From contig JAKLKB010000145.1 of the NCBI GenBank assembly GCA_023150835.1, forward strand, positions 1 to 16,436: a DNA stretch of 16,436 nt, written 5' to 3'. Positions within the stretch are counted from its first letter, which is position 1. Every line of letters starts with the position of its first letter. Source of the stretch: Myxococcota bacterium. Lineage in GTDB: Bacteria > Myxococcota_C > UBA6777. The notes below the pieces were generated by a model that made no database searches, was not told the DNA's origin, and worked only from the letters and a program-made list of their open reading frames with translations. This document shows positions 1 to 12,102 of the stretch, in pieces. The position numbers and the translations under genes were made by a program.

Positions 1-1313
1 AGAGGGGCGGGGAGAGGGTGGGGGGTTTTGGAGGTGTCCAACATGGAGGTGGTTTGTCGGGAGACAGGGGGTGGGGCGAGGCGGTTGCGTTGTTGTGAGT
101 TGGGTGGGTGGATGGATATCGCGTCTCCGATATGGAGGGGTTCGGGGGCTGCACCCATTCGACCGGGAGGGGGCAACGGCGACGGTTTGGTGATCAGGCC
201 GTAGATGGTGTTGTGGATCAGGGGTCGAAAGCGTCGGATCTCTTCGTTGGAGCGGGAGGGATGGACGCGGTTCGTCAACAAGACGACGATGATCGATTCG
301 TCGCGATCGATCCAGATGGAACAGCCTGTAAACGCCAGATGCCCTACACTACATCGAGAAAACAACTCGCCTGCGGAGCTTCCTTCGGAGGAAGGCGTGT
401 CCCATCCCAACGCCCACGTCGAACCCTCGACGATCCCTTGTGTGCGCCAAAACTCCCGAACCACCGATGGCGAGAAAAAAGAAGCGCGATCTTGACTACA
501 ACGCAACAGCGTAAGCGAAAAACGATGCAGATCAGCCATCGTTGAAAACAGGCCCGCATGCCCCGCGATCCCTCCCATCGCATGGCAGTTATCGTCGTGG
601 ACTTCGCCCACCAAGATCCGCTCTCTCCAAGGGCAGCGCTCCGTGGCAGCGACTTGACGCCCACGCAAGCGTTGTTCGCGCTTTTCGGGCTGATGCAAAG
701 GCAAGAAAAACGTGTCTTCCATCCCCAAAGGAGCAAAGATGTTTTCGTGGCAAAAGTCATCCAATGACGCTCCTGCGATCACCTCGATCAATCGGCCTAA
801 GACGATGTAGCCGAGATCGCTGTAAACGGTACATTCTCCCGGTGGTAGCGTCTCCAAACGAGCGATCTCTTCGATCACCCAATCTACCGATGCTGTTCCC
901 AACGCAGGGCCTTCTTCTTTTTGGCGCATCCGATGAAGGCGTTCATAAAATTTCAGGTGAGCGGGGAGTCCCGCTGCATGACAAAGCAGATGGCGGATCG
1001 TGATCTTTTCTTTGTTGGGCCGCGCAAACAAAGGCATCCACTTGGCGACAGGCGCGTCCAACTCCAACTCGCCCGCATCCAATAACGCCATCACCGCTGC
1101 GGCTGTTGCGACGGGCTTGGTCAAAGACGCCACATCGAAGATGGCTTGCGCAACCAACGGAAGCTGCGCAGGTTCCAAAGCCGCCCAACCCAGCGCATGA
1201 TCGTAGCGCACATCTCCCTCTCGCGATGCGCAAAGCACCGCTCCCGGAAACACGCCGCGTTTGATTGCTTGACGCAGCAACTGCAACACGGGATCGCTGC
1301 TGTTTGTCACCAT
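1..1313 (-). CDS. Class C beta-lactamase-like serine hydrolase, C-terminus runs off the window
   Basis: Translating the minus strand from ATG at 1313-1311 gives about 437 codons without a stop to the window edge. An AGGAG element lies 6 nt before the ATG. The first ~372 residues match the beta-lactamase/penicillin-binding-protein-like serine hydrolase family (PF00144). The nucleophile motif SLTK has Ser63 and Lys66, the second motif is YSD (Tyr164), and a HLAFTG segment near 325-330 stands where the third active-site motif lies. HLLCHAAGLP (108-117) and VHDDNCHAMGGIAGHAGLFS (238-257) are typical family blocks. Such enzymes are esterases, peptidases or beta-lactamases; the substrate cannot be told. 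I see no signal peptide, so a cytoplasmic location is likely. The gene starts 14 bp after tgt and is probably co-transcribed with it. Oddity: after the domain ends near position 195 the frame stays open through a Pro-rich tail of at least 60 residues, unusual for the family. Confidence 0.85.
   Translation of the reverse strand, partial: MVTNSSDPVLQLLRQAIKRGVFPGAVLCASREGDVRYDHALGWAALEPAQLPLVAQAIFDVASLTKPVATAAAVMALLDAGELELDAPVAKWMPLFARPNKEKITIRHLLCHAAGLPAHLKFYERLHRMRQKEEGPALGTASVDWVIEEIARLETLPPGECTVYSDLGYIVLGRLIEVIAGASLDDFCHENIFAPLGMEDTFFLPLHQPEKREQRLRGRQVAATERCPWRERILVGEVHDDNCHAMGGIAGHAGLFSTMADLHRFSLTLLRCSQDRASFFSPSVVREFWRTQGIVEGSTWALGWDTPSSEGSSAGELFSRCSVGHLAFTGCSIWIDRDESIIVVLLTNRVHPSRSNEEIRRFRPLIHNTIYGLITKPSPLPPPGRMGAAPEPLHIGDAISIHPPNSQQRNRLAPPPVSRQTTSMLDTSKTPHPLPAP
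4..25 (+). other. Potential G-quadruplex motif
   Basis: The plus strand carries four G-runs of 4, 4, 3 and 6 bases, separated by loops of 1, 3 and 1 nt. This fits the usual G3+N1-7 quadruplex pattern. It lies in a strongly G-skewed stretch (about 1-180) that is the non-template strand-complement of the Pro-rich tail of the serine hydrolase. The pattern is seen directly; folding and any function are not established, and Pro codons (CCN) alone would produce G-runs on this strand. Confidence 0.5.
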
Positions 1314-1327
1314 CCTTGTCTCCTATC

Positions 1328-4504
<3,177 letters not shown>

Positions 4505-4511
4505 TCCGATC

Positions 4512-4520
4512 AAAGGAGGA
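4512..4520 (+). promoter_or_regulatory. Strong Shine-Dalgarno site
   Basis: AAAGGAGGA lies 7 nt before the ATG at 4528. It is a near-perfect anti-16S match, the strongest RBS I see in the window. It fixes the start of the surface protein and predicts high translation. Confidence 0.8.
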
Positions 4521-4527
4521 CGATATC

Positions 4528-7500
4528 ATGCGATTCTATCGGTGTTTGGTGTGGCTTGTGGTACTTTGCGCGGGGCTGGTTTGCCCCTTGGCTACGGCAA
4601 CCGCGCAGCTTTATCAGGGCGACGGCAAAGATTATGTCCTATATGTGAATCCAACCTTGTGGGTGTGGGCCAAGGAAAACAACACGACAGTGACGGTTCG
4701 TCGGTTGGATACAGGTGCGGTGTTGGGGACGCAAACCATCGCAGCAGCGGGGGAGATGGTGAAACGCGATTTTACGGTGAACCAGATCCGCGTACAAGCT
4801 GACAAGCCCGTCTTTGTGGCGACAGGGGTGGTGGGGACGGGAACCAACAATGATGCTTATGGAACGTATCTTTTGAGCGAAAATGGCTCACGCATCGGAC
4901 GAAGTTTCGAAGGGTACACGCGCTCCGAGGTGCTTGTTGCGTGTCAGAGAGACGCATCTTCGACAACGCCCCCAAGCGTCGAACTGATCGACGTGACCGA
5001 TCGCGGGACCGCAAATGACGACAGCGTGACCTTGGGGCTTGCGCAAGCGACCTTTAGCAACACCGACGTGATCTACTGGTATCGCAACAACTTCGACGAC
5101 GACCAGATCCGTGTTCGTGCGAACCTTGCTTGCGCGGTGTTGGTGGGGCATCGTTTGCGGACCAATCCTGCGGACGATTTTTCGTACACGCCGCCTTCCT
5201 TTGATCCGCGCGATGAGGGGCGGAGTGTGGGCCATCGATTTTTCACTTACGCCCACGCACCCCTCACGATCATCGCAACCGAAGACAACACGACCATCAC
5301 CATCCGCGATCTTTCGGACGGAGACGACAACCGCACGTTGACCTTGAATCGCAAGCAGTTCTTTACAACCCGACCTGCCGCGCAAACCTACAACGGCTAC
5401 TCGCAGATATCTCCCAACCCCGCGAACTTGATCGATGATGACTTTCTCGATATCTCCGCCAACAAGCCGATCGTGGTGTACGTTGGCCCGACTACTTCCG
5501 ATGTCAACGAACACTCGATCTTTGCGGAAAGTGTGCCGCGTGGAAACGGAAAGCAGGAAGCCTATTGTTTTATCCAAAACGGCGGAGCGAGCGACTTCCA
5601 GATCTTCGCGCAAAACAGCCAAACCCAAGCGACTGTCACAACGATGGCGGGTGGAGCAAACGATACCTCGATCTTGCAACGGATCGGCCCGGGAGGGGCA
5701 GCATGGAGCGGCCCTGCCGCAGGGCCTGTGTGGTGGCAAAGTGCGGCGTATCGGTTTGAATTGGTCCATATCGAAGCGGATGCGCCGTTTACCGCGTTGT
5801 GTGGCGACTTTGATCAGGCTTCTTGGCAATCGTTCTTGCCCTTTTACGCACCCAACCGCGCCCCACAGATCGCCGCCAACAGCGCTTTGACGCGCACCAT
5901 CGCCGAAGGGCAGAATCTCAACATCACCTTCACAGGCAGCGATCTCGATGGTGACACCAGCTTGACGTGGACGATCTCTCCGCTTCCTGCGGGGGCAACC
6001 ATCGCAGGAACGGGCCTGACGCGCACGTTTGATTGGACGCCGAACTTCACGCAGGCCGGAACCTACCAAGTGCAGCTCAGCCTGCGCGACAGCGGGGTTC
6101 CTTCGCGCACCACCACCATCACGCTGACGATCATCGTGACGGACGTGAACCGCGCCCCCAGCATCACCTCCACCCCACCCACGACCGCAACCGAAGACAG
6201 CCTCTACAGCTACAAACCGACTGCCACCGATCCCGATCCCAACACGACCTTCACATGGCGGTTTGCGAAAGATGCAAACGGTGCGGATATCGCTCCACAA
6301 GGCGCAACCATCAATCCCAATACAGGCGAGATATCGTGGACGCCCGGAGATGCCGATGCCAACAAGGAATTCGACTTTGCCATCGAAGTTTGCGACAACG
6401 CCACTCCACCCGCTTGCACCAAACAATCGTGGAAAACCAAAGTTACCAACGTCAACGATCCACCCTCGATCACTTCAACTCCCCCCAACAGCGGGCGCGA
6501 CGGTAGCCCTTATCGCTACAAACCAACCGTCACGGATCCTGATACGGGAAGCACATTCACATGGAGAAAAAAGAGCGGACCTGCGGGCGTGAGCGTCGAT
6601 CCAAATACGGGCGAAGTGGCATGGACCCCCGATGCTTCGGATGCACAAGCAGGCTCGCGAGAGATCGAGATCGAAGTCTGCGACAATGCCACGCCTCCCG
6701 CTTGTGTGCTCCAAAAATGGACGGTCAACGTGAGCCGCACCAATCAAGCACCCTCGATCACAAGCACCGCTCCCGACAAAGCTTTTGTCGGTCAAGACCT
6801 CGGGTATACGCCGACGGCAACGGATCCTGATCCCAATAGCGTCTTGACATGGCGGTTTGTGAAAGATGCAAGCGGCGCGAATATCGCTCCTCAGGGCGCA
6901 ACCATCGATCCCAACACAGGAAAGATCACATGGACCCCAAGCGCCAACGACGCAGGAAAAGATATCGATTTTGCCATCGAAGTTTGCGACAACGCCACTC
7001 CGCCGCTTTGTACCACGCAGCGTTTTCGCACGCGGGTTCACCGCCCTTGCCAAGTCGACGCGGATTGTCCGACTTCAGAGATCTGTTCCGCAAAGACCTG
7101 CCGTCCTGCGGGCTGTTCAAACCAAAGCATCTCCTGCGCAGCGGAGCAATTTTGCCGAGACGGCCAATGTCTCGAAGATATCTGCAAAAAAGGCACACTG
7201 ACCTGCACAGCGCCACAGTTTTGCCGACCGGGAGATCCGGCCTGTATCGGTTCGTGCGCAGGAGTTTCTTGTGCGAGCGATGAGCGATGTCGCGGGGGAG
7301 CCTGCGCAAAAGACCCATGCAACGGGATCTCCTGTCAAGGCGGGAAAGTCTGTGCCGAAGGCCAATGTGTGACGGAGCATTGCAACCAAGCCAACGCTTG
7401 CAAACACGGTCGTTTGTGTCGCTCGGATCTCCAGATCTGCCAAGAAGATCTCTGCAAAAGCATCACTTGTCCCCAAGGCCAATTGTGCAAAGACGGCCAG

Positions 7501-8397
7501 TGTGGCGTGGATATCCCTTGCGCGTATGACAGCGATTGTGGCGGAGAGGCCGTCTGTATCGCGAAACTTTGCAAACCCGCTGGCTGCTACAAAACAGGCT
7601 GCAAACAAGGAGAGCGCTGCAAAGAAGGGGTCTGTGTGCCCGATCCTTGCGCAGGGATCACCTGTCCAAACAACGGCTCGATCTGCCGTCCCTCCGATGG
7701 GGTGTGTGTTCGCGTATGCAGGGTGGTTTGTGCGCGTGGGGAAGTCTGTTTGGAGGGGCTGTGTGCGATCGATCCTTGTAGCGTTGTCACGTGCGCTGCG
7801 GGTTCACGTTGCGTTCTTGGAAAATGCCTGCTGGATGGGTGTTTCAGTTCGCCCAACGAAAAGTGCAAGGCCCAACGCGCCTGTTCTGTCGATGGTTGTG
7901 TCGATGATCTCTGCAAAGATTTGTCTTGTCCGATCGGACAGATCTGCATCCAAGGCCAATGCCAACCACCCAGCGCAAGCACCGAAGGCAACACCGAGAC
8001 AAGCACCGAGACAAGCAACGAGACAAGCAACGAGACAAGCAACGAGACAAGCAACGAAACAAGCAGCGAAGGCAGCAACGAAACAAGCAGCGAAGGTAGC
8101 ACCGAAACCAGCAGCGAATCTCCGACAGAAGGGGGGCAAGAAACATCCGCAGAGACCGCAAACGAGTCCACGACACAAGAAGAAGTCCAAGACAGCGTGA
8201 TCTCCGAACCGACGGTCGAGTCCCAAGAGACGAATGCCTCCGATAAAGCAGACACACAAGATCAAAGCAACACGGATAACGCAGGGGCGGTTGGCGGGGG
8301 CTGTTCTTGTCAACAGGCCGATCCTTGGTTGTCGTGGTCTTTCTTTTTCCTGATCGTCGTTTCGCTTGCTTTTCGGCGGAAACATCGTATAGAGTAG
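4528..8397 (+). CDS. Large modular cell-surface protein: IgGFc-binding-like head, Ig-like repeats, Cys-rich repeats, MYXO-CTERM tail
   Basis: 1289 residues in six parts. (1) Signal peptide ~1-26, with probable cleavage after TATA or TAQ. (2) Residues ~27-440, beta-rich, with repeated ENNTTVTVR / EDNTTITIR segments and blocks resembling the IgGFc-binding N-terminal domain family of deltaproteobacteria; this assignment is tentative. (3) Four Ig/cadherin-like modules, ~442-837, each opening with a [NA]xxPxI motif and carrying TDPDP/SDLDGD-type acidic calcium-site-like motifs. (4) A Cys-rich region, 841-1145, of repeated C-x4-C-x5-C-x4-C units. (5) A Thr/Ser/Asn/Glu stalk, ~1150-1250. (6) Tail GGGCSCQ, a hydrophobic helix (~1266-1282) and RRKHR, matching a MYXO-CTERM sorting signal. 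The last feature predicts processing and anchoring in the outer envelope. The role is likely adhesion or recognition; the ligand is unknown. It is the only clearly envelope-displayed protein here and lies just downstream of the pseudokinase. Confidence 0.93.
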   Translation: MRFYRCLVWLVVLCAGLVCPLATATAQLYQGDGKDYVLYVNPTLWVWAKENNTTVTVRRLDTGAVLGTQTIAAAGEMVKRDFTVNQIRVQADKPVFVATGVVGTGTNNDAYGTYLLSENGSRIGRSFEGYTRSEVLVACQRDASSTTPPSVELIDVTDRGTANDDSVTLGLAQATFSNTDVIYWYRNNFDDDQIRVRANLACAVLVGHRLRTNPADDFSYTPPSFDPRDEGRSVGHRFFTYAHAPLTIIATEDNTTITIRDLSDGDDNRTLTLNRKQFFTTRPAAQTYNGYSQISPNPANLIDDDFLDISANKPIVVYVGPTTSDVNEHSIFAESVPRGNGKQEAYCFIQNGGASDFQIFAQNSQTQATVTTMAGGANDTSILQRIGPGGAAWSGPAAGPVWWQSAAYRFELVHIEADAPFTALCGDFDQASWQSFLPFYAPNRAPQIAANSALTRTIAEGQNLNITFTGSDLDGDTSLTWTISPLPAGATIAGTGLTRTFDWTPNFTQAGTYQVQLSLRDSGVPSRTTTITLTIIVTDVNRAPSITSTPPTTATEDSLYSYKPTATDPDPNTTFTWRFAKDANGADIAPQGATINPNTGEISWTPGDADANKEFDFAIEVCDNATPPACTKQSWKTKVTNVNDPPSITSTPPNSGRDGSPYRYKPTVTDPDTGSTFTWRKKSGPAGVSVDPNTGEVAWTPDASDAQAGSREIEIEVCDNATPPACVLQKWTVNVSRTNQAPSITSTAPDKAFVGQDLGYTPTATDPDPNSVLTWRFVKDASGANIAPQGATIDPNTGKITWTPSANDAGKDIDFAIEVCDNATPPLCTTQRFRTRVHRPCQVDADCPTSEICSAKTCRPAGCSNQSISCAAEQFCRDGQCLEDICKKGTLTCTAPQFCRPGDPACIGSCAGVSCASDERCRGGACAKDPCNGISCQGGKVCAEGQCVTEHCNQANACKHGRLCRSDLQICQEDLCKSITCPQGQLCKDGQCGVDIPCAYDSDCGGEAVCIAKLCKPAGCYKTGCKQGERCKEGVCVPDPCAGITCPNNGSICRPSDGVCVRVCRVVCARGEVCLEGLCAIDPCSVVTCAAGSRCVLGKCLLDGCFSSPNEKCKAQRACSVDGCVDDLCKDLSCPIGQICIQGQCQPPSASTEGNTETSTETSNETSNETSNETSNETSSEGSNETSSEGSTETSSESPTEGGQETSAETANESTTQEEVQDSVISEPTVESQETNASDKADTQDQSNTDNAGAVGGGCSCQQADPWLSWSFFFLIVVSLAFRRKHRIE
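5851..7038 (+). repeat. Four Ig/cadherin-like modules in the surface protein
   Basis: Modules begin near residues 442, 541, 643 and 739, with APQI, APSITSTPP, PPSITSTPP and APSITSTAP. The last three share TDPDP/TDPDT, DPNTG or NPNTG, a WTP motif and a CDNATPPxC pair that may form a disulfide. Modules 2 and 4 are 24 of 30 identical over residues 577-606 and 775-804, while module 3 is shorter and more diverged. This suggests duplication within the gene. They resemble putative Ig (He_PIG) or cadherin-like repeats. Confidence 0.75.
7048..7962 (+). repeat. Cysteine-rich repeat region of the surface protein
   Basis: About eleven short modules of the form C-x4-C-x5-C-x4-C recur, for example CNGISCQGGKVCAEGQC and CKSITCPQGQLCKDGQC. 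Many are joined by DPC or DLC. The dense, regular cysteines imply a disulfide-stabilised extracellular rod. This type of Cys-rich repeat is common in secreted proteins of Myxococcota and relatives. No metal-binding or enzymatic motif is evident. Confidence 0.75.
7987..8118 (+). repeat. 12-bp in-frame tandem repeat encoding Thr-Ser-Asn-Glu stalk
   Basis: Eleven 12-bp units, the best conserved being ACAAGCAACGAG (Thr-Ser-Asn-Glu) at 8011-8046; the flanking units drift to TSSE, GSNE and GSTE. All units keep the reading frame, so gain or loss of copies would change only the length of the stalk between the Cys-rich region and the membrane anchor. There are no spacers, so it is not a CRISPR array. 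Confidence 0.9.
8296..8394 (+). other. MYXO-CTERM-like sorting signal
   Basis: Residues 1257-1289 read GGGCSCQQADPW, then a hydrophobic stretch of about 17 residues, then RRKHRIE. MYXO-CTERM tails have a Gly-Cys motif, a membrane helix and an Arg-rich end. In Myxococcus these are processed by a rhombosortase-like or myxosortase enzyme and the protein is anchored at the cell surface. The match is by motif reading only. Confidence 0.75.
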
Positions 8398-8424
8398 TGC
8401 TGCTTTGCCCCTATCCATCAAGCC

Positions 8425-8467
8425 GATCAAGTGCGGTCGAGAAATAAAAACAGACGCGTACTTGATC
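8425..8467. promoter_or_regulatory. 11-bp inverted repeat in the gap before the TPR gene
   Basis: GATCAAGTGCG (8425-8435) and CGTACTTGATC (8457-8467) are complementary at 10 of 11 positions, and the remaining pair is G·U in RNA. The spacer is 21 nt and AT-rich. The repeat ends 24 bp before the GTG at 8492. No T-run follows, so it is not a classic intrinsic terminator. It could be an operator or an mRNA hairpin; chance is possible. Confidence 0.4.
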
Positions 8468-8491
8468 CAAACCCAAAGAGCGCCACGCACG

Positions 8492-10942
<2,451 letters not shown>

Positions 10943-11077
10943 ACGTTTCTTTCAAGCGCTTCTCCTACATACCAACAAAACAAATCCACACGGATCGTCC
11001 GAATCATTACAAAACTGCAGCGATCTGGTTTTGCTGACGAACGGACGCAACGCTTTAGCTTTGCCGACGGAGAGAGT
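10943..11077 (+). other. 135-bp gap between TPR and J-like genes; no confident gene
   Basis: The stop of the TPR gene overlaps an ATG (ATGA at 10939-10942) that opens a 32-codon frame ending at 11037. I cannot support it as a gene, as no homology is evident. The frame of the downstream J-like gene is also open back to 10943 but has no ATG, GTG or TTG before 11078. A small hairpin CGGA/TCCG lies at about 10991-11001. GGAG at 11069-11072, 5 nt before ATG 11078, is the probable RBS of the J-like gene. Confidence 0.4.
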
Positions 11078-11389
11078 ATGTACCCCTTTTTTCTGTTTCA
11101 GATACCGCCGAACGCCACAGACGAAGAAGTGGAAGCTCGTTATCACGCGTTGATCACGCGCTATTCACCCGAAGCAGCACCCGAACAATTTGCGCAGATC
11201 CGCAAAGCCTACGAGGCGCTCCGAACCAAAGAAAAGCGAGCAGCGGTGTTGGTGTCGTACCACGATCAGACAGGACAGGCTTTGTTAAACGAATATCCTT
11301 TTTGGCTGCAAGAACAAGCGCGCAAACGACTTTCTTTTGAGCAGTTGCGCGAGCGGCTTGTCGAAGCGAACCTTCCGAAGATTTCTTAA
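11078..11389 (+). CDS. Small J-domain-like protein lacking the HPD motif
   Basis: 103 residues. FLFQIPPNATDEEVEARYHA (5-24) matches helix I and the start of helix II of DnaJ-type J domains (typically LGVPPxAxxEEIKxAYRxL). FAQIRKAYEAL (38-48) matches helix III (FxxIxxAYExL). The helix II-III loop, where J-proteins carry His-Pro-Asp needed to stimulate Hsp70 ATPase, reads Ser30-Pro31-Glu32 instead. The protein has no G/F region, zinc centre or substrate domain. Only a short helical C-terminus follows. The ATG at 11078 has GGAG 5 nt upstream. It sits 54 bp before the grpE-like gene and in the same strand series as the Hsp70, so it is probably a partner that binds the Hsp70 without normal stimulation, or a regulator. 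Similar HPD-less small J-like proteins seem to me to recur in deltaproteobacteria, but I cannot check. Confidence 0.8.
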   Translation: MYPFFLFQIPPNATDEEVEARYHALITRYSPEAAPEQFAQIRKAYEALRTKEKRAAVLVSYHDQTGQALLNEYPFWLQEQARKRLSFEQLRERLVEANLPKIS

Positions 11390-11443
11390 CGGCAGCTTTT
11401 TTCTTTTCTTGGGTACGCAGCCTCGTATGGCGGAGCATGGTGT

Positions 11444-12091
11444 ATGGACCACATCCACGAGATGATCCAGCAATGGATCGCAGAAGAAACCAAGCATCTC
11501 TCGGAGCTTGAACATCTCGTCGTTTCGGAAGTGCCAGAAGTCGATCTGCGCACGTTGTTGTCGGAGATGGTGTCTTTTCGTGCGGCTTGGCGCACAGAAG
11601 CTGAAGCAACAAAAGAACTGCGCGAGCAAACGAAAGCAGCGCTGCATCTCGCACAACAGAGTTTTGAGGACGCGCAGATACGCGCTCAGCGCGCTGAGCA
11701 AAAGCTGGCCGCTTTGGAGCAAGCCAACGAACGCAAACAAGCGCAGCCTTGGGTGGAGGCTTTGGAGCGGCTTGAGCGATCCATTGAGCAGGCACGCAAG
11801 ATAGCCCAACCTCGGGGGTGGTGGAAGCATCGTATCGATCCAAATGCCCAAGCTATGTTGGAGGGCTTGTTGCTGACGCAAACGCAATGGCTCCAACAAC
11901 TCCAAGCCTTGCACATCGAGCCGATCCGTGCGCTTTATCAGCCTTTTGATGCCGAACGGATGGAATGTGTAGGGATCACAGAACAGTATCAGTATGCAAA
12001 TGGCCTTGTCACCGAAGAGATCACTCGTGGCTATACACACCGACAAGGGCTGTGGCGCACATCGAAAGTGATCGTAAACCGCCTTCCATAG
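11444..12091 (+). CDS. grpE: GrpE-like nucleotide exchange factor for the neighbouring Hsp70
   Basis: 215 residues. The N-terminal half (about 1-100) is a long charged helix with coiled-coil character, as in the GrpE dimer stalk. The middle, VEALERLERSIEQA (104-117) and MLEGLLLTQTQWLQQLQALHIEPI (in parts 138-161), corresponds to the GrpE core helices. The C-terminus, PFDAERMECVGITE (167-180) and EITRGYTHRQGLWRTSKVIV (192-211), matches the beta domain (PNxHEAV...; GY...GRVLRPAxVxV). Sequence is far from housekeeping GrpE, and the typical DPxxHEA residues are replaced by DAERMEC. GrpE releases ADP from Hsp70. A GGAG lies 8 nt before the ATG. It ends 11 bp before the Hsp70 gene, so coupling is likely. 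Confidence 0.8.
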   Translation: MDHIHEMIQQWIAEETKHLSELEHLVVSEVPEVDLRTLLSEMVSFRAAWRTEAEATKELREQTKAALHLAQQSFEDAQIRAQRAEQKLAALEQANERKQAQPWVEALERLERSIEQARKIAQPRGWWKHRIDPNAQAMLEGLLLTQTQWLQQLQALHIEPIRALYQPFDAERMECVGITEQYQYANGLVTEEITRGYTHRQGLWRTSKVIVNRLP

Positions 12092-12102
12092 GGGAGTATT
12101 GA

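Noticed and set aside
542-1003. Plus-strand open frame of 153 codons
   Set aside because: Antisense to the serine hydrolase, whose active-site motifs establish the minus-strand frame.
4888-6426. 512-codon open frame on the minus strand
   Set aside because: It lies antisense to the surface protein, is rich in Gly/Arg/Val without domain motifs, and the plus-strand product has clear signal peptide, modules and sorting tail. It is a shadow of the codon bias.
7987-8118. Possible CRISPR-like repeat array
   Set aside because: Units are 12 bp, contiguous, and in the reading frame with no spacers.
8405-8491. TTG start for the TPR gene
   Set aside because: No RBS, an unconvincing N-terminus, and it would make the inverted repeat coding; the GTG at 8492 is a better start, though this is not certain.
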